NCBI GenBank assembly: GCA_036377595.1
Contig: DASUYB010000162.1
Location: forward strand, 1-39,230
From: Longimicrobium sp.
GTDB taxonomy: Bacteria; Gemmatimonadota; Gemmatimonadetes; Longimicrobiales; Longimicrobiaceae
DNA: 39,230 bases
Reading direction: 5' to 3'
A program made the translations under genes and the position numbers. Within the stretch, counting starts at the first letter, position 1; each line of letters starts with the position of its first letter. The notes beneath the pieces are model-generated. The model searched no databases, had not been told where the DNA came from, and saw only the letters and a program-made list of their open reading frames with translations. Below are positions 15,412-23,447 of the stretch, in pieces.

Positions 15412-15897
15412 ATGCGCATCCTGCTCCCGTCGCCATCCCGATCTTCCCTGGATTCTCACGCGGAGACGCGGAGACGCGGAGGCGTCCGCATCTCCCTGCT
15501 CCTGCTCGTCCTGGCGATCGCGGCCTGCGGCGGGGGGTCGCCGGAGACGCGGGCGCGCGAGGCGGTGGAGTCCACGCGCTCATGGACGGCCACCATGCGG
15601 CTGGCGGGGGAGATGTGGCTGGCGGGGAAGGCGCCCACCGTCTACGCGGAGGACACCTTCCGCAAGGCGGGGGAGACGCTGGGGACGGAGTTCGAGGCGC
15701 TGCGCAGGGAGGGCGTTCCCGCGCCGCTGCGCGCGGAGCTGGGGCGGCTGCGCGCGCCGGCGGACGCGGCACGGCGGCTGGCGGACGCGGTGGCGCGGGG
15801 GGACCGCACCGCGGTGCGGCAGGAGCTGGGCGGGCTGGCGGTGAAGGACGCGGGGCTGGAGGCGCTCGCGCGGCGCCTCCCGGGCGCGGGGAAGTAG
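15412..15897 (+). CDS. Small putative lipoprotein
   Basis: The 161-residue product has a hydrophobic stretch VRISLLLLVLAIAACGGG with a lipobox (AIAAC), predicting an inner- or outer-membrane lipoprotein. The rest is charged, helical and rich in Ala/Arg/Glu, with no recognised domain. The ATG at 15412 gives an unusually long n-region. Codons 14-25 come from one arm of the GCGGAGAC repeat (15452-15482), so the true start is doubtful, yet no other standard start lies closer to the hydrophobic core. It ends 3 nt before the Nramp-like gene and is probably co-transcribed with it. Confidence 0.65.
   Translation: MRILLPSPSRSSLDSHAETRRRGGVRISLLLLVLAIAACGGGSPETRAREAVESTRSWTATMRLAGEMWLAGKAPTVYAEDTFRKAGETLGTEFEALRREGVPAPLRAELGRLRAPADAARRLADAVARGDRTAVRQELGGLAVKDAGLEALARRLPGAGK
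15452..15482. repeat. Single arm of the GCGGAGAC repeat inside a coding start
   Basis: TCTCACGCGGAGACGCGGAG-like sequence with three 9-nt units but no complementary arm nearby. It encodes SHAETRRRGG at the start of the lipoprotein ORF. Confidence 0.75.
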
Positions 15898-15900
15898 GCC

Positions 15901-17133
15901 GTGGCACTCAAGCCCAGGCAGCTGGTCGAGGTCGCCCTCGGCGTGCTGACCAGCATCGGCGGCTACCTGGACGTCGGCGCCATCGCCACCTCGTCGCAGG
16001 CGGGCGCGGAGTTCGGCTTCCGCCACCTGTGGGTGATCGCGCTGGGCACGCTGGCCGTTGTCTTCCTGGTGGAGATGTCGGGGCGCTTCGCCGCGGTCAG
16101 CAAGCACACCATCCGCGAGGGGATGCGCGAGCGGCTGGGCTTCAACTTCTTCGTCACCACCTGCGGCGCCGAGCTGGTGGTGGACGTGCTGGTGCTGGCT
16201 TCGGAGATCGGGGGGATCTGCCTGGCGCTGCAGCTGGTGACCGGCGTCCCCTTCCGCTGGTGGGCGCTGCCGGTGGGGCTGTTCGCCTGGCTGCTGCTGT
16301 GGCGGGGCACCTTCGGCGTGCTGGAGAAGGGCGTGGCCCTGCTGGGGCTGGTGACCATCGCCTTCGTGTTCGGCGCGGTGCGGCTACATCCCGAGGCGGG
16401 CGAGGTGGCGCGCGGCTTCATCCCCGGCGGCGCGGGCGGCGGCGACTCGGCGCACTACTGGTTCATCGCCGTCTCCATCCTGGGCGCGCTCATCTCGCCC
16501 TACCTCTTCTACTTCTACTCCGCCGGCGCGGTGGAGGACGGGTGGGGGCTGGACCACATCGCCACCAACCGCATGGTGGCGGGGGTGGGGATGACGTTCG
16601 GGAGCGTGGTCGCCTGCAGCGTGCTGATCGTGTCGGCGATGGTGTTCCTGCCGCGCGGCATCAAGGTGGACGACTACGAGCAGGTGGCGCTGGGGCTGAC
16701 CTCGGCGCTCGGCGGGAGCTGGGGATTCTACCTCTTCGCCGCGTCGCTGGGGATCGCCTGCCTGGGCGCGGCGCTGGAGGTGGCGCTGGCCGTCTCGTAC
16801 GTGCTGGCGCAGGGGCTCGGCTGGGTGTGGGGGGAGAACAAGAAGCCGCACCAGGCGTCGCGCTTCTCGGTGACGTACACGATCGCCATCGTGCTCGGCG
16901 TGGTGCCGATGATGCTGGGGATCGACCCGCTGCGGCTGACGGTGTTCAGCATGGCGCTGACGGCGGTGTTCCTGCCGCTGGCCATCATGCCGTTCCTGGT
17001 GCTGATGAACGACAAGCGCTACCTCGGCGACCACCGCAACGGGCGCCTGTCGAACTTCGTGGTGATGGCCGCGGTGATGATCGCCTTCGTGCTCGCGCTG
17101 GTGACGATCCCCCTGCAGGTGATGGGGGGATGA
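15901..17133 (+). CDS. Nramp-family transporter with altered metal-site motifs
   Basis: A polytopic membrane protein of 410 residues with about eleven hydrophobic helices and overall Nramp (MntH-like) organisation. In canonical Nramp proteins helix 1 carries DPGN and helix 6 carries MPH, whose Asp, Asn and Met bind Mn2+ or Fe2+. Here helix 1 has D24-V-G-A27 and the helix 6 region reads ISPYLFYFYS (198-207), so the Asn and the Met appear replaced by Ala and Ser. The Asp remains. Substrate is therefore uncertain; Nramp-related magnesium or other ion transporters also deviate at these places. The GTG start is 3 nt past the lipoprotein stop. Two PRC-barrel-like genes follow. Confidence 0.85.
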   Translation: MALKPRQLVEVALGVLTSIGGYLDVGAIATSSQAGAEFGFRHLWVIALGTLAVVFLVEMSGRFAAVSKHTIREGMRERLGFNFFVTTCGAELVVDVLVLASEIGGICLALQLVTGVPFRWWALPVGLFAWLLLWRGTFGVLEKGVALLGLVTIAFVFGAVRLHPEAGEVARGFIPGGAGGGDSAHYWFIAVSILGALISPYLFYFYSAGAVEDGWGLDHIATNRMVAGVGMTFGSVVACSVLIVSAMVFLPRGIKVDDYEQVALGLTSALGGSWGFYLFAASLGIACLGAALEVALAVSYVLAQGLGWVWGENKKPHQASRFSVTYTIAIVLGVVPMMLGIDPLRLTVFSMALTAVFLPLAIMPFLVLMNDKRYLGDHRNGRLSNFVVMAAVMIAFVLALVTIPLQVMGG

Positions 17134-17204
17134 TGAGGATGCCGGTGCGTGTTCCCGGCGCCGGCGCGAGGCCGCCGCGGAGGCCCCCCTCCCCCGCTTC
17201 GCGG

Positions 17205-17236
17205 ACCCTCCCCCCAAAACCGACTGGGGGGAGGGT
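17205..17236. repeat. C/G hairpin repeat, copy 2
   Basis: ACCCTCCCCCCA, loop AAACCGAC, TGGGGGGAGGGT: a perfect 12-bp stem, same orientation as copy 1. It lies 70 bp past the Nramp-like stop. Confidence 0.88.
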
Positions 17237-17276
17237 GAAGGGGACGCACACGAACCGTCTCCCCACGCTGAGGTCT

Positions 17277-17308
17277 CCCCCTCCCCCAGTCGGTTTTGGG
17301 GGAGGGGG
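17277..17308. repeat. C/G hairpin repeat, copy 3 (inverted)
   Basis: CCCCCTCCCCCA, loop GTCGGTTT, TGGGGGAGGGGG: a perfect 12-bp stem in the opposite orientation to copy 2, 40 bp away. The pair could form one larger fold between the Nramp-like gene and the PRC-like genes. Confidence 0.88.
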
Positions 17309-17348
17309 CCGGGGGGAGAGGGCCGCGCCGATCCAGGAGTGACGAGCG

Positions 17349-17723
17349 ATGATCGACGAAGGGCGGCAGTACGAGCTCGTTGGCGATTTGCTGGACCAGC
17401 AGATCGTCGATTCCATCTGGCGGCCCATGGGGATGGTGGACGGGATCGTGCTCGACCTGTCCGGAGACGGGCCGCCCCGCGTCAGCCACCTCGAGGTCGG
17501 CGGCGTCACGCTCGCGCGGCGGCTGCACAACCCGCTCGGCCGCTGGCTGGCCGCCATTGTCCGCCGCTGGGGAGGCACGCGCGGCGAGCCCTTCCGCATC
17601 CCCATCGGCAGGGTGAAGGCGATCGAGCTGGACGTGGAGGTCGACATCGACGCCGACACCACGCCGGCGTACTACTGGGAGCACCGGCTGGGCAGGGTGG
17701 TGCGGAGGCTCCCCGGCTCATGA
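17349..17723 (+). CDS. PRC-barrel-like hypothetical protein 1
   Basis: The 124-residue soluble product has a central MVDGIVLDLSGDGPPRVSHLEVGG segment and a C-terminal PIGRVKAIELDVEVDIDADTT segment. Both look like the short beta strands of PRC-barrel domains, small modules in RimM and other proteins that bind partners. I do not recognise a named family. The ATG has GGAG 9 nt upstream. Its TGA overlaps the ATG of the next gene (ATGA), so the two are translationally coupled. Position after the Nramp-like gene suggests an accessory role for that transporter, which is inference. Confidence 0.65.
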   Translation: MIDEGRQYELVGDLLDQQIVDSIWRPMGMVDGIVLDLSGDGPPRVSHLEVGGVTLARRLHNPLGRWLAAIVRRWGGTRGEPFRIPIGRVKAIELDVEVDIDADTTPAYYWEHRLGRVVRRLPGS

Positions 17724-18070
17724 GCGCGCGGGAAGCCCACGTCGAGCTGCTGCTGGGGCGCATGGTGTACGACGCCGCCGGCAGGAAGCTCGGCCGCATC
17801 GAGGAGATCCGCGCCGTGGCGCACGGCGGCGAGCTGTACGTGAGCCAGTACCTGGTCGATCGCTACGGCGTGACGTCGCGGCTGACGTCGGCCACGCTGG
17901 TGCCGCGGCTGGTGCACCTGCTGGGCGTCGGCCACCGGCGCAGCGGCTACGTCGTCCCGTGGACGTGGATGGACCTCTCCGACCCCGAGCGCCCGCGCAC
18001 CACGCGGCCCAAGGAAGAGCTCCCCGGCATCGACGACGAGGAGCCGCCCTACCAGGCCGTCGAGGACTGA
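17720..18070 (+). CDS. PRC-barrel-like hypothetical protein 2
   Basis: A 116-residue soluble protein. LLLGRMVYDAAGRKLGRIEEIRAVAHGGELYV is the typical PRC-barrel opening, in which the barrel begins with a 'G-x-V-x-D-x-x-G-x-x-L-G-x-I' pattern. The C-terminal GYVVPWTWMDLSDPERPR segment is also common in these proteins, and the tail is acidic. It overlaps the upstream gene by 4 nt. The longer upstream ORF in this frame is antisense or noncoding, so the start is the ATG at 17720. Function unknown; a partner-binding or regulatory subunit of the transporter cassette is plausible. Confidence 0.72.
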   Translation: MSAREAHVELLLGRMVYDAAGRKLGRIEEIRAVAHGGELYVSQYLVDRYGVTSRLTSATLVPRLVHLLGVGHRRSGYVVPWTWMDLSDPERPRTTRPKEELPGIDDEEPPYQAVED

Positions 18071-18106
18071 TCCCGTTCGTGTGATCGAGTCTGAGAACTG
18101 AATGAA

Positions 18107-18177
18107 TCACACGGAGGGAACGGAGGAAACGGAGGAACTCATCGCGGTCCTCCGTTTCCTCCGTTCCCTCCGTGTGA
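18107..18177. repeat. Long-stem hairpin, copy 2 (ACGGAGGGA variant)
   Basis: A perfect 30-bp inverted repeat (18107-18136 with 18148-18177) and an 11-nt loop. The arms are built of ACGGAGGAA-type 9-nt units. It lies between the converging PRC-like and ROK genes, ideal for a bidirectional terminator, though no T-run is present. It shares architecture, not exact sequence, with the copies at 9588 and 37040. Confidence 0.92.
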
Positions 18178-18219
18178 GACTCTTTTGGTCATCCGTCCGA
18201 ACGCACCGCGATCCGCCCG

Positions 18220-19194
18220 TCACCGCCGCCTGAGGCGCGACAGCGCGAGGTCGGCCGCGCCGAGGGCGGGCGCGTCGTCGCGGAGGGTGGCCTGGACGAT
18301 GTCGACCTTCTCGCGCGCGGCGGGGAGCGCGCGGTCGCGGACGGCGGCGGCCGCGCGCTCGCGCAGCTCGGGGAAGCCGTCCAGCACGCCGCCGCCCAGG
18401 ATCACCCGCCGCGGGTTCAGCCCGTTCACCAGCCCGACGAGCGCCGCGCCCAGCACCTCCGCCGTATCGTCGATCAGCGTCTGTGCCAGCGCGTCCCCCG
18501 CCCGCAGCGCGGCGGCCACCGACTCGCCGGTGATGGCGTCGGCGCCGCCGGCGGCGCGGATCAGCGCCGCGCCCGCGCTGTGGTGCGCGAGCGCGGCCTC
18601 GCGCGCCCGCTCCTCGATCGCCCAGCCGCCGCAGTAGGCCTCCAGGCACCCGCGGTTGCCGCAGCGGCACTGCCGTCCCCCCGCGATCACGGTCAGGTGG
18701 CCGAACTCCCCCGCCACGCCGCCGGACCCCTCCAGCAGCCGCCCGCCGATCACCGCGCCGCCGCCCACGCCGGTGCCCAGGAAGAGCACCAGCAGGTCGC
18801 GCACGCCGCGGCCGCCGCCCAGCCGCCACTCCGCCCACGTCGCCGACCGCACGTCGTTGGCGACCAGGACGGGAAGATCGAACGCCTTCCGCGCCAGGCC
18901 GCGCACGTCCACGCCGTGCCAGCCCAGGTTGGGCGCGCCGATCAGCACGCCGCGCGGGCTCACCTGCCCGGCGACGGAGATGCCGATCGTCGCCACGCCC
19001 CGCATCCCGGCGCCGAACTCGGACCGCGCCGCCTGGGCCGCGCGCGCGAGCACCGTCTCCGCGCCGTTCTCCGGCTCGGTGGGGATGCGGTGCTCGGCCA
19101 CCTTCCGCCCGCCGCGGCCGGCGAGGATGATCTCCGTCTTCGTCCCCCCGACGTCCACCCCCACCGCCAGCCGGCCGTCGTCCTTCATCCCCAT
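18220..19194 (-). CDS. ROK-family sugar kinase (glucokinase-like)
   Basis: The 324-residue cytosolic protein fits ROK sugar kinases that phosphorylate glucose or related hexoses with ATP. VGVDVGGTKTEI near the N-terminus is the phosphate-binding motif. NDVRSATWAEW and LFLGTGVGGGAVIGG follow the family. EFGHLTV supplies a zinc-binding His, and CRCGNRGCLEAYC matches the ROK CxCGxxGCxE zinc motif. There is no N-terminal helix-turn-helix, so it is a kinase rather than a NagC-type repressor. The ATG pair at 19194/19188 was chosen because earlier codons are Arg-rich and not ROK-like. Substrate is not determinable from sequence. Confidence 0.92.
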   Translation of the reverse strand: MGMKDDGRLAVGVDVGGTKTEIILAGRGGRKVAEHRIPTEPENGAETVLARAAQAARSEFGAGMRGVATIGISVAGQVSPRGVLIGAPNLGWHGVDVRGLARKAFDLPVLVANDVRSATWAEWRLGGGRGVRDLLVLFLGTGVGGGAVIGGRLLEGSGGVAGEFGHLTVIAGGRQCRCGNRGCLEAYCGGWAIEERAREAALAHHSAGAALIRAAGGADAITGESVAAALRAGDALAQTLIDDTAEVLGAALVGLVNGLNPRRVILGGGVLDGFPELRERAAAAVRDRALPAAREKVDIVQATLRDDAPALGAADLALSRLRRR

Positions 19195-19349
19195 CCCCCG
19201 TCCCCGGTGAGCCCGCGCGTGCCTTGCGCCGAAGATGCCGCGCATCCCGAGGACCGGCAACCGTCCGCGCGTTAACCCGCTGCGCCGCGCGGGCGTCTCC
19301 AACGAGAGACGCGCCCGCCGGCGGGATGCGGCGGGTTCGCAGATTGCGG

Positions 19350-20879
19350 ATGGTGATCGACATGGCCCGACCCGACCGACCCCGGCCCCTGCGGCTGTCG
19401 CCGCGCCAGCGCCTGGCCGCCGTGCTGACCCCGGCGCTGCTGGTGCTGGCCTTCGACGCGGCCAGCTTCTGGGGCTCGCAGCGCGAGCGCGCCAGCCGCC
19501 TGGACGTGGACCGGAGCCACCGCACCATCGAGACGCTGCAGCGCGTGCTGATCTCCTCCTCCGAGGCCGAGGCCGCCGAGCAGCGCTTCCTGGCCACGGG
19601 CGATCCCCGCACGCTGGCCCCGTTCGCCCGCGCCGAGGCCGACCTCCCCGCCCACCTGGACCGCCTGCGCGCGCTGAAGGAGGGCGACGCTCAGTCTTCG
19701 ATCGCGCTGGCCGACACGCTGGAGCGGCTGATCGGGAGGGAGATGGCGGAGATGCGCGCGAGCATCACCGTGGCGCGGGGCGGCGACCGCGCGGCGGCCG
19801 TCCGGCGCTCGGAATCGGGCGGCGCCGTGGCCGCCGCGGGCGAGGTGGAGCGGGTGGCGGCCGCGCTGCAGCGCGACGAGGAAGCGGAGCTGCGGGAGCG
19901 CAACCTGCACGAGGAAGGCGTCACCGAGCGTCTGATCGCGCTCGTCGTGCTCGGCGCGCTGGCGACGGCGGCGGTGTCGCTGGCGGTCAACTGGCTGCTG
20001 GGGCGCTACGGCGCCAGCCAGGAGGCGTTCGCGGGAGAGATGGCCAGCCTGAACCGGCAGCTGGCCGAGCAGTCCGCCTCGCTGCAGCAGCTGACCGCCG
20101 AGCTGCAGGAGCGCACCGACGCGGCCGAAGAGGCAAACCGCGCCAAGTCGCGCTTCCTGGCGGGGATGTCGCACGACCTGCGCACGCCGTTGAACGCCAT
20201 CTCCGGCTACGTGGAGCTGCTGGAGATGGGCGTGCGCGGCCCCGTGTCCGAGGCGCAGAAGGCCGACCTGCAGCGCATCCGCGACAGCAGCCGCCACCTG
20301 CTGTCGCTGATCGAGTCGATCCTCTCCTTCGCCCGCACCGAGTCGGGGAAGCTGGAGGTGCGGCCGGAGCCCGTTCCCGCGGCGGCGCTGGTGCGGCAGG
20401 CCGAGTCGTCGTTCCTCCCCCAGGCCGCGCAGAAGCAGCTGCGCTACTCGTCCGACGGGGCGGATGGGGTGTGGGTGATGGCGGACCCGGAGAAGACCGA
20501 GCGCGTGCTGCTGAACCTGATCGGCAACGCCATCAAGTTCACCCCCGCGGGCGGCGAGGTGGCGGTGCGGTGCGTGGACGAGGGCGAGCGCGTGGCCATC
20601 CACGTGCGCGACACCGGCCGCGGCATCCCGCCGGAGCAGGTGCCGCTCATCTTCCAGCCCTTCGTGCAGGTGGACCGCGAGCAGGTCCCCCAGCACCAGC
20701 GCGGGGTCGGGCTCGGCCTGGCCATCAGCCGCGAGCTGGCCGTCGCGATGGGCGGCGAGCTGACGGTGGAGAGCGAGCCCGGCCGCGGGTCGACCTTCAC
20801 CCTCCATCTCCCCCGCGCGCCCGATCCGCGCCCCCGCGCCGACGCCGCCACGCACGCGGGAGAGTCGAAGCCCGTGTGA
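19350..20879 (+). CDS. CHASE3-type sensor histidine kinase 1
   Basis: A 509-residue membrane sensor kinase. The N-terminal helix LAAVLTPALLVLAFDAASFW is followed by a CHASE3-like extracellular domain (SHRTIETLQRVLISSSEAEAAEQRFLATGDP), then a second helix (LIALVVLGALATAAVSLAV) and a short coiled coil. HisKA has MSHDLRTPLN with the phospho-acceptor H275. The ATPase domain has NLIGNAIKF (N box), DTGRGI (G1) and GVGLGLAIS (G2). No receiver domain is fused and no response regulator is adjacent, so it is an orphan. Starts at ATG 19350 or 19362 are both possible. A close paralogue follows 220 bp downstream. Confidence 0.9.
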   Translation: MVIDMARPDRPRPLRLSPRQRLAAVLTPALLVLAFDAASFWGSQRERASRLDVDRSHRTIETLQRVLISSSEAEAAEQRFLATGDPRTLAPFARAEADLPAHLDRLRALKEGDAQSSIALADTLERLIGREMAEMRASITVARGGDRAAAVRRSESGGAVAAAGEVERVAAALQRDEEAELRERNLHEEGVTERLIALVVLGALATAAVSLAVNWLLGRYGASQEAFAGEMASLNRQLAEQSASLQQLTAELQERTDAAEEANRAKSRFLAGMSHDLRTPLNAISGYVELLEMGVRGPVSEAQKADLQRIRDSSRHLLSLIESILSFARTESGKLEVRPEPVPAAALVRQAESSFLPQAAQKQLRYSSDGADGVWVMADPEKTERVLLNLIGNAIKFTPAGGEVAVRCVDEGERVAIHVRDTGRGIPPEQVPLIFQPFVQVDREQVPQHQRGVGLGLAISRELAVAMGGELTVESEPGRGSTFTLHLPRAPDPRPRADAATHAGESKPV

Positions 20880-20901
20880 TCCACCGGTCCCCCTAAAGGA
20901 T

Positions 20902-20968
20902 TCTCATGCGGAGGCGCGGAGACGCGGAGTGAATCGTTTCCTCCGCGTCTCCGCGTCTCCGCGTGAGA
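20902..20968. repeat. Long-stem GCGGAGAC hairpin, copy 3
   Basis: 28-bp arms (20902-20929 and 20941-20968) match at 26 positions with an 11-nt loop; the two differences are G-U compatible in RNA. It lies between the two tandem sensor kinase genes. Confidence 0.88.
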
Positions 20969-21099
20969 TCATTGGGATCAGGAGATGCGAAGAGTGGTGA
21001 ACATGTGACGGACCTTGAACCTGTGGCGGGATGGATGCAGGTTAAGAAACGACACCATCTTCCAGATCCCCCTGCCCCGCCCCGAAGGAGGTGCGGTCC

Positions 21100-22722
21100 A
21101 TGCCTCCGAGCCCGCAGCCTCTCCGCCTGACGACCCCGCAGCGCATCGCCGCGGTGCTGGCGCCCGCGGTGCTGGTGCTGGCCTTCGGCGCGGCCGGGTG
21201 GTGGGGCACCGTGCGCGAGAGCCGCTCGCGCGCCGACGTCACCCAGAGCCACGAGACCATCGAGGCGCTGCAGCAGCTCCTCACCACCCTGGTCGACGCG
21301 GAGACGGGGCAGCGCGGCTTCCTGTTGACCGGCGACGCGCGCTACCTGGAGCCGTTCCGCGCCGCCGAGGCCGACGTGCAGCGGCGCATCCAGGACGTCG
21401 GCCGGCTGACCGGAGACGCCCCCCAGGCGACGCGGGAGCGCGTCGCCTCGCTGTCGCTCCTCGTCGGCCGCAAGTTCGGCGAGCTGAACGAGACCATCGA
21501 CTCGGCGCGCGCCGGCCGGCGCGAGGCCGCGCTGGCGATCGTCGCTTCCGGCCGCGGCAAGGCCACGATGGACGAGATCCGCCGCGTCACCGGCGCGCTC
21601 GCCGACGGCGAGCGCACGGAGATGGCGGTGAGGGCTGCGACGGAATCGCGCAGGTCGCGGCTGCTGACCGCGCTGATCGTGCTCGGCGCCGCCGCGTCGG
21701 CGGTGGTGACGCTGCTGCTGAACCGGATGCTGAACCGCTACGGCACCAGCCAGGCCGCCTTCGCCGGGGAGCTGGAGCGGGCGAACGCGCAGCTCGAGGC
21801 GCAGCAGGCGGAGCTCGAGCAGCAGAACGAGCACCTGCAGGAGCAGTCGGCCGAGCTCGAGGCGCAGTCCGCGCAGCTGCAGGAGCAGCAGGCCGAGCTG
21901 GAGATGCAGCACGCCGCGCTGCAGGAGCTGACGGAGGAGCTGCAGGCGCGCACCACGGCGGCCGAGGCGGCCAACCTGGCCAAGGCGCGCTTCCTGGCCG
22001 CCATGTCGCACGACCTGCGCACGCCGCTGAACGCCATCTCCGGCTACGCCGACCTGCTGGAGATGGGGATCCGCGGCCCCGTGACCCAGGCGCAGGCCGA
22101 CGACCTGCAGCGCATCCGCAACAGCTCGCGCCACCTGCTGTCGCTGATCACGGGGATCCTGGACTTCGCGCGCGTCGAGGCCGGGCGCGTGGAGGTGCGG
22201 CTGGAGAACGTGCCGCTGGCGGCCACCGTGCGCGGCGTGGAATCCTCCATCCTCCCCCAGGCGGCGGAGAAGGGGGTGAAGTTCGAGACCGACGCCGGCC
22301 CCGAGGGCGTATGGGTGTCGGCCGACCCCGAGCGGGTGGAGCAGGTGCTGCTGAACCTCGTGGGCAACGCGGTGAAGTTCACCGACCCCGGCGGCGAGGT
22401 GGCGCTCAACTGCGTGGAAGACGGCGAGGAGATGGTGGCCATCCACGTGCGCGACACCGGCCCGGGGATCGCCGAAGACCAGCTCGCCACCATCTTCGAG
22501 CCGTTCGTGCAGGTGGACCGCCAGGCGGTACCCGAGCGCCAGCGCGGCGTGGGCCTGGGCCTGGCCATCAGCCGCGAGCTGGCCGGCGCGATGGGCGGGT
22601 CGCTGGAGGTGCAGAGCGAGCCGGGGAAGGGCTCCATCTTCACCCTCCGCCTGCGCCGCGTCCCCAACCCGCACGCCCACCCCGAGGCCGCCGCCGGCGC
22701 CGGCGAGGCCGAGATGGTCTGA
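21100..22722 (+). CDS. CHASE3-type sensor histidine kinase 2 (paralogue, extended coiled coil)
   Basis: A 540-residue paralogue of the previous kinase with the same architecture: transmembrane helix (RIAAVLAPAVLVLAFGAAGWW), CHASE3-like domain (HETIEALQQLLTTLVDAETGQRGFLLTGD), second helix, coiled coil, HisKA (MSHDLRTPLN, H304) and HATPase (NLVGNAVKF, DTGPGI, GVGLGLAIS). The linker before HisKA is a long Gln/Glu-rich coiled coil, exactly 35 residues longer than in the paralogue (five heptads). The ATG at 21100 is preceded by GAAGGAGG. No response regulator is adjacent. The lanthipeptide-like array starts 170 bp downstream on the same strand. Confidence 0.92.
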   Translation: MPPSPQPLRLTTPQRIAAVLAPAVLVLAFGAAGWWGTVRESRSRADVTQSHETIEALQQLLTTLVDAETGQRGFLLTGDARYLEPFRAAEADVQRRIQDVGRLTGDAPQATRERVASLSLLVGRKFGELNETIDSARAGRREAALAIVASGRGKATMDEIRRVTGALADGERTEMAVRAATESRRSRLLTALIVLGAAASAVVTLLLNRMLNRYGTSQAAFAGELERANAQLEAQQAELEQQNEHLQEQSAELEAQSAQLQEQQAELEMQHAALQELTEELQARTTAAEAANLAKARFLAAMSHDLRTPLNAISGYADLLEMGIRGPVTQAQADDLQRIRNSSRHLLSLITGILDFARVEAGRVEVRLENVPLAATVRGVESSILPQAAEKGVKFETDAGPEGVWVSADPERVEQVLLNLVGNAVKFTDPGGEVALNCVEDGEEMVAIHVRDTGPGIAEDQLATIFEPFVQVDRQAVPERQRGVGLGLAISRELAGAMGGSLEVQSEPGKGSIFTLRLRRVPNPHAHPEAAAGAGEAEMV

Positions 22723-22790
22723 TCCGCGGAAACCGGCCCGATCTCCCACAGGACAGGCGGACATACGGCGACAAGCGCGCGGAGTGCGCC

Positions 22791-22824
22791 TTGACGCGCA
22801 GCACATTCTGTGTTTTGTGTTAAT
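22791..22824 (+). promoter_or_regulatory. Possible promoter of the precursor array
   Basis: An AT-rich island in otherwise GC-rich DNA with TTGACG at 22791-22796 and TGTTAAT near 22818-22824, about 70 bp before the first precursor gene. The spacing (about 21 nt) is longer than the sigma-70 optimum, so this is tentative. Confidence 0.3.
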
Positions 22825-22892
22825 GTCCCCGCCCACAACTTTGCCCCACCCGGTCCCGGACGGGGCGAACCTTCACTTTGGAGGAGGACGCC

Positions 22893-23087
22893 ATGGACAA
22901 GCTGCGGCTGGAGATGGAGCGGCTGAGGGTGGAGACGTTCGCGCCGGACGCGAAGACTGGCGGCAAGGGCACGGTGCTGGGCTACGACGACAGCACCTGC
23001 AGCGCCCAGCCCACCTGCGGCATCGCCTCGCGCGGCGAGGAGACGTACGAGCTGGAGGGCCCTTCCCGCTATGTCTGCTGCGTGTGA
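22893..23087 (+). CDS. Pinensin-like lanthipeptide precursor A1
   Basis: A 64-residue peptide with an amphipathic leader (MDKLRLEMERLRVETFAPDA), a GKGTV junction motif (25-29) and a Ser/Thr/Cys-bearing C-terminal core. Cysteines are C36, C42, C62 and C63, with Ser/Thr at 34, 35, 37, 41, 46, 51 and 58 as possible dehydration sites. The leader pattern KLxLxxxxLxVE[ST]F followed by GTV resembles precursors of the pinensin class of lanthipeptides. The ATG at 22893 follows GGAGGAGG. Assignment to a modified peptide rests on pattern and on its three neighbours. No LanB, LanC or protease gene is in the window. Confidence 0.8.
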   Translation: MDKLRLEMERLRVETFAPDAKTGGKGTVLGYDDSTCSAQPTCGIASRGEETYELEGPSRYVCCV

Positions 23088-23159
23088 CGGAACGGGGGCG
23101 ATCTCCCGCTACGGGCGAGATCGTTCCGACGCGCTGGAACCCACTCATGGAGGGACATC

Positions 23160-23354
23160 ATGGAGAAGCTGCGGCTGGACGTGGACCGGCTGAAGGTGGA
23201 GAGCTTCGCGCCGGACGCGAAGACCGGGCGCAAGGGAACGGTGCGGGCGCACGACGACAGCGACTGCAGCGTGGCGTACACCTGCGGCATCTCGTGGCGC
23301 AGCGAGGAGTCGTACGAGCTGGAGCCTCCCACGCGCTACGGCTGCTGCATCTGA
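23160..23354 (+). CDS. Pinensin-like lanthipeptide precursor A2
   Basis: A 64-residue paralogue of A1. Its leader (MEKLRLDVDRLKVESFAPDA) is nearly the same and the four cysteines sit at identical positions (36, 42, 62, 63). The core differs most: SDCSVAYTCGISWRSEESY instead of the SRGEETY form, and it ends in GCCI. It starts 72 nt after A1, with ATGGAGGGA just upstream acting as the ribosome binding site. A product with a different ring-flanking sequence is likely if it is modified. Confidence 0.8.
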   Translation: MEKLRLDVDRLKVESFAPDAKTGRKGTVRAHDDSDCSVAYTCGISWRSEESYELEPPTRYGCCI

Positions 23355-23447
23355 AACGCCGGGGCGGCGTCCCCACCGGCACGCCCGTTCATGTCCACGC
23401 CGGATGCGTCCGGCGTGGGCGAAACTCTCTCGACCCATGGAGAAATC

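Noticed and set aside
18107-18177. Long hairpin as a confirmed Rho-independent terminator
   Set aside because: Its position between converging genes fits, but no T-run follows on either side, so it is listed as a repeat.
22723-22892. A separate small gene before the first precursor
   Set aside because: No ribosome binding site with a coding-like frame is present. The AT-rich stretch fits a promoter better.
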